Assembly (NCBI RefSeq): GCF_035594125.1
Contig: NC_087152.1
Coordinates: forward strand, 18,065,001-18,129,000
Source of the DNA: Scylla paramamosain
Lineage: Eukaryota; Arthropoda; Malacostraca; Decapoda; Portunidae
Direction: 5' to 3'
Length of the DNA: 64,000 nt
In this document: positions 41,883 to 54,000 of the stretch, in pieces
Layout of the letters: the number at the start of each line of letters is the position of its first letter
How positions within the stretch are numbered: the first letter of the stretch is position 1
The notes under the pieces: model-generated
What the model was told of the DNA's origin: nothing
Seen by the model: the letters and a program-made list of their open reading frames with translations, nothing else
The model's database searches: none
Program-made: the position numbers and the translations under genes

Positions 41883-42190
41883 AGCTTTGACTTAGCTTTC
41901 CGTACCTTACCTTACCTCACTTTAATTTACCTAAAATCCCCTTACTTTACTTTACTCACCTTATCTTACCTTACCTTACCTTAACATACTTTATCTAAAA
42001 TGTTCTTACTTTACCTTACCTTCCCTTGCCTCATCTTCCCTTCCCTTCCCTTCCCTCCCCTTACGTAATTTTATCTGACTTTTTTCTCTTCCATTTTACC
42101 TTACCTAACTTTATTGTACCTCACCTAACCTTATGTTACCTTTCATTCCCTTATCTTACCCTACATTACCTTATCTCTTACCCACAGTCT
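41883..42190. repeat. Degenerate pentanucleotide (CTTAC)n-type array
   Basis: TTACC, TTACT, CTTCC and related pentamers cover about 300 bp, with some perfect runs such as CTTACCTTACCTTACC. It is not the arthropod telomere repeat TTAGG or its complement. Confidence 0.85.
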
Positions 42191-42510
42191 TTCCATACAG
42201 CACGAAAGACTACTTCTCATTTCCCCCCCTTCCATTACTTACACCTGACTACCTCATACCACTCAATTCATCGCCCACCATCCTTCAAGTGAATGTAGTC
42301 GAGTCGTGTTCACTGAAACGTAGGATTTGTAAATGCTACCCTGTCCTCTCTCTCCCCTCTGAAAAAAACAAAATAGAGTTTGAAGCCTACGAATCCCCAG
42401 CTTGTCTAGATAGTCGTGGTGTGATTCATTTCTACTGATTTTCCGTCCTTCTTTCATCCTTTCTTCTGACAAACACGTTCCTTTCATCATCTCTGAACGC
42501 CGGACTCACT

Positions 42511-42546
42511 TCCTCCTCCTCCTCCTCCTCCTCTTCCTCCTCTTCG
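42511..42546. repeat. Short (CTC)n array
   Basis: About 35 bp of CTC triplets with one CTT. Confidence 0.9.
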
Positions 42547-42879
42547 TACTCAGGGTATGAAATGGCTTGTGAATTTGAGGTGATGTTGAATATGATAAAG
42601 GCTGGGGTAAGTTTTTTTTTTTGTGCGTCTCGGTAATGAACTGTAATGTTATTATATAAATGTAAAGGTTAAAGCGTCATACTTACGTAGTGTCATGCTT
42701 ACGTAGCGTTTCTTTTTGGTAGTTTCCGAAAACTTGCGGGAATGTCAGGAGGACAGCAGGAATGGAACGCATGAGTGAATTTATCGGAAAGTTGAGGTGG
42801 TTTGGTCTTGTAGTGATGAGAGGAGTAGAACCAGACTAACTTGGTACTTGGGGTGTTAGCAGATTCTGTCCCACGTTGG

Positions 42880-43305
42880 TATCATGTTCACAGTCGAGAG
42901 ACATATGAACATCTTTAGAAAGACGTAGGTTAAGAGGGGACCTGATAGAAGTCTTTAAGTGGTATAAGGGTTATAACAATGGGGATGTAGGCAAAATTCT
43001 TAGGATCAGCAACCAGGGTAGAACAAGAAATAACGGGTTCAAGCTTGAAAAATTTAGGTTTAGGAAGGAGATAGGAAAAAATTGGTTCTCAAATAGAGTG
43101 GTAGATGAGTGGAACGGACTCAGTAATCATGTTGTTAGTGCTAGGACACTAGAGAGCTTTAAGAGAAGATAAGACAGGTTTATGGATGGGGATAATAGAT
43201 GGAAATAGGTAGGTATATTTCATACAGGGACTGCCACGTGTAAGCCTGGTCGCTTCTTACAGCTTCCCTTATTTCTTATGTTCTTATGTTCTTATGTTCT
43301 TTCAT
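42880..43305 (+). mobile_element. 3' end of CR1/L2-like LINE with (TTCTTATG)n tail
   Basis: The plus strand encodes R-R-R-L-R-G-D-L-I-E-V-F-K-W-Y-K-G-Y, then N-G-F-K-L-E-K and W-F-S-N-R-V-V-D-E-W-N-G-L. This is the conserved C-terminal tail of CR1/L2-type ORF2 proteins, with stops and a shift near its start and end. It closes with three to four copies of TTCTTATG at about 43274-43302. It belongs to the family at 38.24-39.99 kb but lies on the other strand. Confidence 0.85.
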
Positions 43306-43309
43306 TCCA

Positions 43310-43620
43310 AAATTATAAGTTTTTATATACGGCTGCGCTTTTTTTTTTTTATGGCTTTCGATTTGTTGATGGAACCACGACACTGTATAACTATCTTCTG
43401 GTACACTTGGCAATGCGTGTAGGCCATGCGTCGCTGCCGCACCGGTGTCCTTGACACGTGATTCCCACAGGCCGAGCCCTGCTGCCCATTGTTAGGTCAG
43501 GTCACTCCGGGGTTGAGGTGGCAACAGCGCGGAAAGGTATATCCAACATCCCGCGTACCAAGTTAGTCTGGTTGCACTATAGTTAAAAGGCCGTGGAAAG
43601 ACTCTAATGAGGGGAGAGGA
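43310..43620 (+). mobile_element. Partial third copy of the nested repeat found at 55.4-57.6 kb
   Basis: TTATATACGGCTGCG, a T run and ATGGCTTTCGATTTG-TGATGGAAC are followed by CACTTGG, GGGTTGAGGTGGCAACA and TAGTCTGGTTGCACTATAG. They correspond in order to 56697-57450, but without the 506-bp TIR element that interrupts the latter. Confidence 0.65.
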
Positions 43621-43756
43621 TCTATCTAGCGGGCGACAATGAGATGAAGAGAGGGAATGGGACTAATAGAAGATGCAATGAACAGAAACAGCTGGAGAAG
43701 ACTCGTGACTCGAAGATAATACCAACTTCTGACACTACGAAAACGACACAGAGGAA

Positions 43757-43783
43757 CAACAACAACAACAACAACAACAACAG

Positions 43784-43839
<56 letters not shown>

Positions 43840-43880
43840 GCTATATCAACAACAACAACAACAATAACAACAACAACTAT
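43757..43880. repeat. (AAC)n-(TAC)n-(AAC)n compound triplet array
   Basis: A TAC array of about 60 bp is bracketed on both sides by AAC triplets. Confidence 0.96.
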
Positions 43881-43884
43881 ATTG

Positions 43885-44267
43885 CTCCACCAGACGAATT
43901 ACTTCCTATATCATCCAAGCACATATTGGACAACCTACATACACAGAGCACGTAGTGATAATGATCTCCTCATACACCCACATTTATTCCATCCATGTCT
44001 CTCCCTTTCATCCTTTCTCTTCTTCAACGAACCCATTGCTTCATGAGGAATAAGATTATGAACTTTTAACAACGTGTGATTAGTTTACAGCAGGTTACTA
44101 AGCAACCACCACGCCTACCATATTGCTTTTTATACCGCTGCTTGCTCTTTGCTCTCCTCTCCCTTGTCTTCCATGCACCTCGCTGTCACGCCTCCACTCT
44201 CAGGCTAATGGAGTGTTTGTGCAGCGAGAGTGGTCGTGTTTAGGGTCGCGTGTGGTTCAAGTTTTAA
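43885..44267. other. No recognised feature
   Basis: Unique-looking sequence between the triplet array and a LINE 3' end. Nothing recognised. Confidence 0.35.
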
Positions 44268-44460
44268 GAACATAAGAACATAAGAAAATAAGGAAAGCTG
44301 CAAGCAGCCACCAGGCCTTCACGTGGCAGTTGGCAGTCCCTGAATGAAACATATCCACCTATCATCCCATCCATAAATTTGATTAATCTTCTTTTAAAGC
44401 TCCCTAATGACTCAGCATTAATAACTTGATTACTGAGTCCGTTTCATTCATCTACTAATT
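44268..44460 (-). mobile_element. 3' end of CR1/L2-like LINE, minus strand
   Basis: Starts with AAGAACATAAGAACATAAG (the tail octamer in reverse). It continues with the family's CAGCCACCAGGC, CCATCCATAAATTTGATTAA and TTTTAAAGCTCCCTAATGAC words, then is truncated. About 190 bp. Confidence 0.8.
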
Positions 44461-44574
44461 CTTTCCTATTATCTCTTTTTCGAACATAATTTTTTCAACT
44501 TTGAATGCTTTGATTGCTTTGGTTTCTGAAATGTGTTGGTTAGTTGAAACATTTCCAGGGCATGTACAGTCCAG

Positions 44575-45005
44575 AGGTTAAAAAAAAAAAAAAGGAATAT
44601 AAACAGAAGTCTATTCCTGCTTTAAGTTTTTTTTTTTTTTTTTCTTTCAGGGGAATGAAGAACCTGTAAAGCTGTGAAGCGAGACTAATCAGGAATCAAC
44701 TTCTTCTATTCCTATGTTCTTGTTTCCTTCACCACTGGATTCAAGATAACCAGTGTCGTTAACAGTTAAAAAGGTTTAAGTTTTAGATTTCCTTTATGCA
44801 CAAGAGAGAGATATCCAAGAAAAAAGATCACTAAGAGAAAAAGCCCGTTATTAAGGGAAATAAATAAAAAATTCAGTGAGAAAAAAAAAAAAGTTTATGG
44901 TATATTGTTCATGTACTGTCAAAAATTCTCCTTTTTTTTTTATCGGAGAAAAAAGTTCAGTCAAAAATTCACCTTTTTTTACCACAAAAAAAAAAGAAAA
45001 AAAGT
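44575..45005. repeat. A/T homopolymer-rich stretch with short repeats
   Basis: Several A and T runs of 10-15 bases. Between 44915 and 45010 the word GTCAAAAATTC-CC followed by a T run and a lysine-codon-like A run is duplicated at about 45-bp spacing. No gene. Confidence 0.5.
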
Positions 45006-45279
45006 TAACAGCGATTTCTTTAAGTACTGTTGGATATTCACCTAATTTGTGTACCAAGGAAACCGTCCATGGCGTTTTCTTCACACCCAGTTAGCAGCAG
45101 TTCCTTCCCTTGCCAGAAAACTCTTAACCTAGAGTGGCGTTGCAGTGCTGTCAAGGGCGGGGTACAGGAGAGCCATTAAGTTCAACAGCGGTGCCATCCA
45201 GGGACGCCATCCCATCATAAAAGCACCAGGCCAGTGCAGCCATGACCTTGTTCTCCCTCGCGCGCATGGCTACCAAGAC

Positions 45280-45780
45280 CATGCATGGCAGAGATACGCG
45301 AATACAAGAACTTAAGGGGATAGTTTATTCTAGTTATCTATCCTTCTACTTGATTATTGATTTCCTGTTTTTCTTTTAATGTAACTTTCCTTTTATTTTA
45401 TTTTCGTTTCTATTTTTTTTTTCTATTTTAAATCGTACAAGGCAGAGAAACAAGACTATACATGTACAGTTTGTTCCAGTCATTTACCGTCGTACACATC
45501 TGAGAATTTATTTCCTTCTGTCTGTTTTATCTTTTTAGACCAAAGAAGGATTTTCTAGAGTGTTTCATTGACCACAACATGCAAGGCAGAGAAACATGAA
45601 CATAAGGATAGTCTATTTCAGTCATCTACTATTGTATTTGATTAAGGATTTCCTACAGTCGTTTTTTTTAAATCTAACCTCTTTTTTTTTTGCCTCTACA
45701 TGGCAAAGAAACAACAACATAAAAGAAATATCTATTTCAGTCGTCTGTCATTCTGTTTGGAAAGTAATCTCTTATCTCTT
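45280..45780. repeat. Four diverged tandem units of about 120-157 bp
   Basis: AAGGCAGAGAAACA-type words start units at about 45283, 45440, 45581 and 45700. Each is followed by TAT-TTCAGTCATCTACT-like and GATTTCCT-like words. Unit spacing shortens along the array (157, 141, 119). Confidence 0.65.
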
Positions 45781-46181
45781 TTCTAAATCTGACTTTTTTT
45801 TAGGGTTTAATAGGTTAGGAATTCATTTCACGTGTTGCGTGAAATGGAGCTTCATTCAAACCCTAATCTGATCTAACGCTGAAAGACTTTCCTGGAGTTG
45901 TTACATAGGACCGGTCAACCGTTTCCTTTCAGTTGTGTTCCTGTGTTGTACTTATTATGTTTTCATTTGTGTCTTGGGTGTAATTACAGTCTTAAAGACA
46001 CATGCTAAACTCGTGACCGTCCGCTATAATCTTCCGGAGAAAGCTTATAAACTAATGATGGCTTTATCTATAAAGGAACTGGGACTCTTCACACCTCTCC
46101 ACATCCAGCTTCTTACTCATGGAGGACAGTGCTGCCCATCACTAGAAAATCCTTGTCATGAGCGCGCCGCGAACCCGAACC

Positions 46182-46183
46182 AG

Positions 46184-46211
<28 letters not shown>
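46182..46211. repeat. T homopolymer of about 28 bases
   Basis: A long T run that may be the poly(A) tail of a minus-strand retroposon, but the adjacent sequence is not recognisable. Confidence 0.9.
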
Positions 46212-46214
<3 letters not shown>

Positions 46215-46250
46215 GTTGGGACGGTAGAACCGAGCTAGCGTGAGAATATT

Positions 46251-46444
46251 GCCCATATTCTGAAACGTTTTGCTCTTTCACCACGACAATTTTCAAAGGA
46301 CACAGAGAAGATTTAACCGGCTCTCAAGAGTGTTCCTCGTTCTAATAATGTAGGAGTCATTAATCTGTCACTAAAACCATAAAAATACCTTTAAAACTGT
46401 GTAACTTTACCTCTAGAGCGCGAAATTTTTTCAAAATACGGGTC
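46251..46444 (+). mobile_element. MITE-like copy 7
   Basis: Left end GCCCATATTCTGAAACGTTTTG; inner core TTTTCAAAGGACACAGAGAA; right end TTTTTTCAAAATACGGGTC. Both termini are readable. 194 bp. Confidence 0.7.
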
Positions 46445-46840
46445 TTTGAGTAGATGAAACGAATGAAGCCCCGAGCAACACCAGGCTAAGGTAGAACACT
46501 CTCAGGCTACACCATTCATCAATAGTTGATCACAGTCGCTAAGCTGTAAATACATTATACAGACTCTCAACTTCATGGATCGATGTGCTGCATCCTGCCA
46601 TGTCCCCTCAGAAACTGATTGTCATTACTGCACCCATGGGTACGTGAAAAGTCCTTAGCGAGAAGCTCTGGTAAGATCCATATGCTCTACTGGAGGGGAA
46701 ATTGTTTGGTCAGACTATAACGTGATGAAAGTTGTGTACCCGCTAACCTCATGGAAAATATATAAAACAATTTGAACTATATACTTTGAATGTAATGGAG
46801 ATAGATCTTTAGGAAAACACTTCCTAACGCATTACAGATT

Positions 46841-47067
46841 CGTATTCATAGGTGTTTCAGCTCTTTATCTCGATTACTTTTTTTTAAATGGCTGCAGTGG
46901 ATGTTAATGAGGTCTTCAAGGGTGTTTGTGTGATTCTAATGATGGCTGAACAAAGATTCTATGCCTTCAACTAGTGAAAAACAACCTTGAGAACCAATCT
47001 AATAATTTATGTGGTCTTTGAAAACAGTCTTGATGAGATGAGACCTCGGAGTGTTTAAGAATACAGG
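46841..47067 (-). mobile_element. MITE-like copy 8
   Basis: Left end CGTATTCATAGGTGTTTCAG; right end GAGTGTTTAAGAATACAGG; inner TTTATGTGGTCTTTGAAAAC is the reverse core. About 227 bp, lying 400 bp from copy 7. Confidence 0.6.
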
Positions 47068-47069
47068 TT

Positions 47070-47465
47070 AATGCTTTACTACTGAAGCAACTATGGTATC
47101 AAAACTACGAGTAATTAATCCCTTGTCAGTTAGTAACCAGTTTAATTGTAACCAATATCATTTCACTCGCAGATTTTTATTTTTTTTTATTTTAACACAA
47201 AGGGACCACAAAGTGAAGAACTAATCCAGTAGACATGAGTTTGGTTGTGGGTGATAATGATGAAGTGTACAGTAGATTGGGATGTCCTTTGTGTTCACTG
47301 GTGATGGTGATGGTAATGGCGGTGGTAATGATAAGGAATAACTGAAGGAGGAGGAGGAGGAGAATGGTGCTGGTATATGGTGCTAGTCATAATGGTGATA
47401 TTGGTAATTTTGGTGCTGGTGATGATGGTGGTAATGATAGTGACGTTAATATTCTGCACTGGGTA
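47070..47465. other. No gene; GAT/GGT-rich imperfect triplets
   Basis: 47220-47460 is rich in GATGGTGGTAATG-type words plus a short GGA array at 47345-47361. This is low-complexity sequence. Confidence 0.45.
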
Positions 47466-47468
47466 TTT

Positions 47469-47525
<57 letters not shown>
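47469..47525. repeat. (GA)n microsatellite
   Basis: A perfect GA array of about 57 bp. Confidence 0.98.
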
Positions 47526-47529
<4 letters not shown>

Positions 47530-48250
47530 TCTTATGTCAGTCAAGGATAAACCCGCCATATGGGAGCGAAAAAAGCTACATGCAACTTCCAGGACCCAAA
47601 GGGCTCTCGTGGGCTGGAATGTGTCAGGGCATAAAACTCATCCTTTGATCCACTGACCGGATGCAAAAAAATCCCGCAATATACACGAAAGGAAAATCTG
47701 GTGCTTGGTGTATTTTCAACCTTAAACGTAAATTAAGGTTGCGCAAAACTCAGTATTATTGTTTTTTTTCTTTTCTTCTTTTTTTTTTCTTTTTTTTTTT
47801 TTTTTGCAGAAATAAGGCTGTGCGTTTCATATATATTTCTTTCCTTTACTCTCTCTCCCCCGCTTCGCTATAAGAGCGCTTAATTTGCAAAGGCAAGTTT
47901 TGCATAATGCTCGCTCGTGACTTATTTTCCTGTGCCCAGATATAAATGCAACAGCGATACACCTGCAAATTTTCCTCATTCACCGGTATCGGCTATCATA
48001 AAAAAACGAGACATAAATACATAGTACAAAATATCACTCCTAAGTTTGCTATGTTCCCCGTGTTAGGAGATGGCATTTGCAAATATTTCGGAGACACGTG
48101 GACCAAAGCTGGTGAGACAGGCAAGCAAGACTCTACCTGTTCTCAGTGTTAGCTAAGTCTGGCGATGAAATGTAAGTGCTGTCGGTGGATCAGTTACCAT
48201 GCGCTTTTCACTGACACAACGCTGAAAATTTCCGTTGGTACCTCCTTCCT

Positions 48251-48252
<2 letters not shown>
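47530..48252. other. No recognised feature
   Basis: Includes a T-rich stretch at 47760-47807. No gene or transposon end recognised. Confidence 0.35.

Positions 48253-48253
<1 letters not shown>

Positions 48254-48334
<81 letters not shown>
48254..48334. repeat. (GA)n microsatellite
   Basis: A perfect GA array of about 80 bp. Confidence 0.98.
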
Positions 48335-48335
<1 letters not shown>

Positions 48336-48726
48336 ATATCATTTGACTTGGATTAGTACTACGTATAACCCTGTTTGTCGAGATTAAGATTTTTTTTTCA
48401 TTTTGTTTCTTCTTTATGTCCTCATTGATACTCTACACACACCACTACTATACCATTAATTACTATTAACATCTTCCCTTTGCTACTGGCACTAACCGAA
48501 AATCTCATTATTTTTCCATAGAATAAAACACTGCATATATACTTAAACACAGCACCTGTAAGAATACCCACAAGACTGTGTTAATAATGATAGCAACGCA
48601 CAGTAACGCCCTAAGCTTCAGCATGTAATGGCAAAGGTTATTTTTGTCCCTCGAGGCAGAAAGACGGGAACACGAGACTGCCACCAGGATACACAGTTAA
48701 CTGGCATGCTGGGTGCGCTCGTTTGG

Positions 48727-48891
<165 letters not shown>

Positions 48892-49014
48892 CCGAGTTAG
48901 CATTCATATACATTTTATGTTTAACAAAGTGTAGATGTAATAGCTACAGTAATAGTTTGGCAATATGGTACTAAATTTGATACTGTAACATATATTTCGT
49001 TTCCTCCTTTCATA

Positions 49015-49795
<781 letters not shown>

Positions 49796-49862
49796 CTTAA
49801 TTTTCCACTTCACCTCAGCTGTGACGGAAAGCGCTAAGAAACGTTTCAAGTTCTCATTCAAA

Positions 49863-49865
<3 letters not shown>

Positions 49866-49895
<30 letters not shown>
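49866..49895. repeat. Short (GT)n array
   Basis: About 30 bp of GT repeat. Confidence 0.95.
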
Positions 49896-49896
<1 letters not shown>

Positions 49897-50103
49897 ACCT
49901 ATAAACACAAGACGCACCACAAGATTGCTCCTGCATTTTCCCTGTTTTCTGATGAGATCCGGCCCCCTAGCAATCCCTGAAGATTACACACGACTTATGA
50001 AGTAAGGGCAAGTGCTGTGACAGACATTAGAGATTGTGTGCAGATTGGACTTAGTTAAAATTTGACATACAAAATCGAGGTACTCTGTTCCAACCCCCTC
50101 TGC

Positions 50104-50131
50104 ACCGGAAGAGCTCTGTCCGCGCATGCGC
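50104..50131 (+). promoter_or_regulatory. Candidate LINE promoter: ETS-like and NRF1-like motifs
   Basis: ACCGGAAG (50104-50111) matches an ETS/GABP core. GCGCATGCGC (50122-50131) is the palindromic NRF1 core. They sit 111-138 bases upstream of the ORF1 ATG with no TATA box in view. Such pairs are typical of TATA-less bilaterian promoters. Function is inferred. Confidence 0.35.
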
Positions 50132-50241
50132 AGTAAAGCCTTGCTCCCCCCCCATCCCTTCCCCTGTCTCATCCTGCCTCTTCAGAAGTATTGAAGCACA
50201 GGTGAACTACCACTGCCCTGCCTCTGTCATCACTGTGAACC

Positions 50242-51003
50242 ATGGGATCGAGACAGCTGTCTGACTTACGGAAGCTTCAACGTAATCAACTTCTTAAAAT
50301 TAACAAGGAAGAATTGATAGACAGCATTATGTCCTCTGCTGATGAGACTGATGCACTTGGCAAGATCACCAAGAGACTGGATGAGGTCATGGAGGAGATG
50401 AAAATGCTGAAAAATATGATGACATCTCCAGACAGCCAAATAAATAAGAACTACAGTGAGCTCAAGTCCCAGGTCGACAAGCAGGCAGAAATACTAACGA
50501 AGCAGCAGCAGTTCCTCGAAACACTTGACAGGAAGGAGCGTGAAGCAAACATTGTTATTCTGGGCGTACCAGACGAAAACGAGGCGCTGGATGGTGCTGT
50601 GACCGAAGAAGAGAAGATCACCAAAATATGGTCAGAAGTGGGCGTGGCTGGCGTCATGGGAACTCACCGTAGGCTAGGAGGTAGCGCGCGACCTGCTGCT
50701 ACTGGTGCCCAGTCACCTAGACGCCGCCCCATACTGTTTACGCTGGCCAACAAACATCAACGTACTCTTATTTTGCAAAATGCTAAACATCTGAAAGATG
50801 CCGGTGACAACTACAACAAGATTTTTATCAAGAAGGATGTCCATCCGAGTGTGAGGGCGGAGTGGCGTAGACTGCGGGAAGTGGAGACAAGAGAGAAAGC
50901 ACGACCTGAGAATGTTGGCTGTACCATCCGCCTGGACACACGCGAGCGCAAACTGTACCGGGATGCCGTTGTGATTGACAGCTGGAATCCTCAGTTTTTT
51001 TAA
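50242..51003 (+). CDS. LINE ORF1 protein, 253 aa
   Basis: This is probably the RNA-binding chaperone that packages the element's RNA. Residues 10-30 are basic and polar. About 40-110 is a glutamate/lysine-rich helical region with heptad-like spacing (M-E-E-M-K-M-L-K-N-M, then Q-V-D-K-Q-A-E-I-L-T-K-Q), predicted to form a coiled coil. About 110-165 has an R-E-A-N-I-V-I-L-G-V-P-like strand as in the RRM of L1-type ORF1 proteins. About 170-250 is basic with R-P-I-L-F-T-L-A and I-F-I-K-K-D strands. No CCHC zinc knuckle is visible. The ATG is preceded by GAACC, a reasonable context. The protein ends Q-F-F at a T7 run followed by TAA, 14 bp before the conventional start of ORF2. Assignment as a LINE ORF1 rests on position and architecture. 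Confidence 0.85.
   Translation: MGSRQLSDLRKLQRNQLLKINKEELIDSIMSSADETDALGKITKRLDEVMEEMKMLKNMMTSPDSQINKNYSELKSQVDKQAEILTKQQQFLETLDRKEREANIVILGVPDENEALDGAVTEEEKITKIWSEVGVAGVMGTHRRLGGSARPAATGAQSPRRRPILFTLANKHQRTLILQNAKHLKDAGDNYNKIFIKKDVHPSVRAEWRRLREVETREKARPENVGCTIRLDTRERKLYRDAVVIDSWNPQFF
50995..51003 (+). promoter_or_regulatory. Candidate -1 frameshift site: T7 then AA at the ORF1 stop
   Basis: ORF1 ends CAG TTT TTT TAA. Slippage of the last phenylalanine codon by one base on the T run places the ribosome on TTA AGG ACA, which is in frame with ORF2 and open. Alternatively a single extra T would fuse the ORFs. No downstream pseudoknot was worked out. Confidence 0.4.
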
Positions 51004-51017
51004 GGACACCACAACAA

Positions 51018-54000
51018 GTGAACAAAATAAAAATACTGTCATGGAATATTAATAAGGTATGTACTAAACTTGAAAAGCCTCATGTTCAGCAACTTCTCCT
51101 TGATTATGATGTGATTAGCATTAACGAAGTGAAGACTCCTCTACCTGTGTCGCTTCCGGGCTATGTCACGTTTAGAAGTAAGGTGGTTGGATCTGCTGAC
51201 CGAGGAGGGACAGTGGTGTGTGTTAAAAATTGGTTGTCTCATTGTGTGTTTAATATTGATACGGGTATTGGAGACCAAGTGTGGCTTCAGTTCCGTAATG
51301 TACCGGGAGTATTGTTTGGGTTCTGTTATGTCCCTCCTTGTGACTCAAGGTATTTTTCATGTGAATCATTTTCATCAATCCAAGAAAAGTTGAATGCTCG
51401 ACACATGCCGAACGGGTATGTTGTGATTGGTGATGTGAATGCTAGATTTGGTAAGAGTGTGAGAGAATTATTATTGCTAATGGGATTACCAAATTTACAT
51501 GACTTTTCGTATCCAGAGATTCATGATGATGTTAACAGTCCTAATGATAATGCAGAGTTTATGTCATCTATATGTATTCACAATTCGTTGCTAGTAGTTA
51601 ATAATCTCAAGTGTCAAAACAAGCATTTCCCTGGCGATAAAACGTACCGGAGAGGTGACGCGTGGATCTCTGAAGTAGACACATGTGTTGCCTCGCCAAC
51701 GCTGATTAGCCATATGAGTGACTTCTGTGTGATACAGCGAGACGATCTCCCCTCCGATCACGCCCCCATTACAGTTACAGTCACCAGTACGGGAGCGAAT
51801 TTGGATGGCATCTTGGTCAGAGCTAGATCGCTGGGTGATAGTGCCTTTCTACATGGTAACGCTGCTAGGACTGGGCTGGTGAGGAAGTCTCTTAGATACA
51901 GCACAATTGATAAAGATGTGTTTGTGAATAACATTGCACAAATGGAGTTAGTTAATGCAAATGCAGGAATAAATGAATTTGAGAGGAAACTTACAGAAAC
52001 TCTATATTCATGTGTTCAAAATAGTATGCGTACGGCTGAGCAGAGAAGAGAGCAGGAAGATGTAAACCTGGGGAGGTGGGAGAGGTTGCTAGATGACACG
52101 GATGATGTGAGGGTATGGAAGGCCATAAACTGGAAAGGTAACTTTAGCATAGACAGTCCGGGTGAATACTCCAGCCCTAGTGACGAGGAATTCAAGGCTC
52201 ATTTTGAATCAGTGCTGAACCCCCCTGGCGTGGCTGACACAGACGTGGTAGATGTGAACACGGAGGTCACTATTCCAGTTCTGGATGAGCTTATATCACC
52301 CGCTCAGATAAAGCAACAAGTCAGAAAAATGAAAGTAGATAAGGCGTGCGGACCAGACGGTCTTCCACCGGGCGTGTTCTCGCTCCTGCCAGCCCAGTGG
52401 ATGGTCACTTTGGCCACTTTATTTAATAATGTTTTCCTCTCTCAGCATTACCCCCAGTCATGGGTAAGAGCTAAAGTTTTTACAATTTTCAAGAAAGGAG
52501 ATAGAATGAATCCTCACAACTATCGAGGCATTAGTGTACTTAATTGTATTGCGAAATTATATGATATGGTGTTGTGTGATAGATTAATTTGTTGGTTTAA
52601 ACCGTTTCGGGAACAGGCGGGAGCACAGAAACACCGAGGTTGTCTAGAACACATTGTCATTCTGAGACTTTTAACTGATACGGCAAAGAGGAAGAAAATT
52701 AAATTGTTTGTAGGCTTTGTTGATTTCTCAAAAGCGTATGACATGGTACCACGACAAAAGTTGTTCTCTGTATTAAAGAGGTTGGGTTGCGGTATGGTAA
52801 TGTTAGCGGCGCTAGTATCCATGTACCGGGTAACCGAAAGTATTGTGGGTTCAGCAGTTGTCACGGCAACACTGGGTGTCAGGCAGGGTTCCTCTACCTC
52901 ATGTTTCCTATTTATCATATTTGTGAACGAATTGATTAAAGTAATGAAAGAAAAATGCAACCCTGAGAGATTTTTAGAATGGTTACATATATTGGTACTC
53001 ATGGATGATACTGTGATACTGTCAACGGCTAGACACACTATGATTAAAAAGGTTGAGATTCTCCAACAGTTCTGTCAGGAATATGGCATGGTTGTAAATA
53101 ACAGCAAGACTAAGTTTTTTGTAATTAACGGTGAGGACGGGGACGCGGAGCCGATCCGTGTGGAGGGACTAGTGATGGAACACTGTACTAGTTATGTTTA
53201 CCTGGGGTCACCCTTTACTAGTGACGGCTCGGTGTCCTTGTCTGTTAGTGTCCATGCTAAAAATAAGTTGTGTCATGTCCTAAAATATGTGTCTTTTCTT
53301 ACAAAGAACAACGATGTGCCTTTCATTGTCAAGCGGCGGGTATTTGATGCCGCATTGATGTCGTCGCTCATGTATGGATGCGAATCCTGGGTGTGTGCCG
53401 ATATTAAGCCCGTTATTAAATTATACAACTGGTCACTAAAGCAACTATTAGGAGTGAGAAGGACGACATCAAATCAAGTATGCTATGCCGAGGCTGGCTA
53501 CCCATCGCTTCCAGATTTTATCAGATATAAACAACATAAGTTTTTCCATGAAATGTTGTCTGAAAGATCCACTATGCCTGATGATCCACTGTCATTCGCA
53601 ATTACAAGTACAACACAAGCAAACACTCGCACAGGCAAATTCATTAAAGAATTATTGGAAAATGAAGTTCCCAGCATGACTTCGTTAATTGAAAAGGTAC
53701 ACAGTGCTATAACTGCCTCAAACTCATCACGGTGCCTTGTATATAAAGAAATCAACCCGCATTTTACACTACATGATATCTATAAGACGAAACATGTAAT
53801 CAATGAATTCCAGCGCATATCCTTCACACGCTTCCGTATATGTGGACACAGCTTGGCAGTGGAGACCGGTCGCTGGAACAGGAGGGGCCGTGGCCGCCTC
53901 CCTGTTGAGGAGCGTTTGTGTTCCTGCGGTCAAGTGCAGACTGAAAGACATGTAGTTGAAGCTTGTCCACTCACAGAAAATATTCGTCAGATGTATGATA

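Noticed and set aside
41883..42190. Interstitial telomere-like repeat
   Set aside because: The pentamers are CTTAC/TTACC. The arthropod telomere repeat is TTAGG (complement CCTAA), which does not form a run here.
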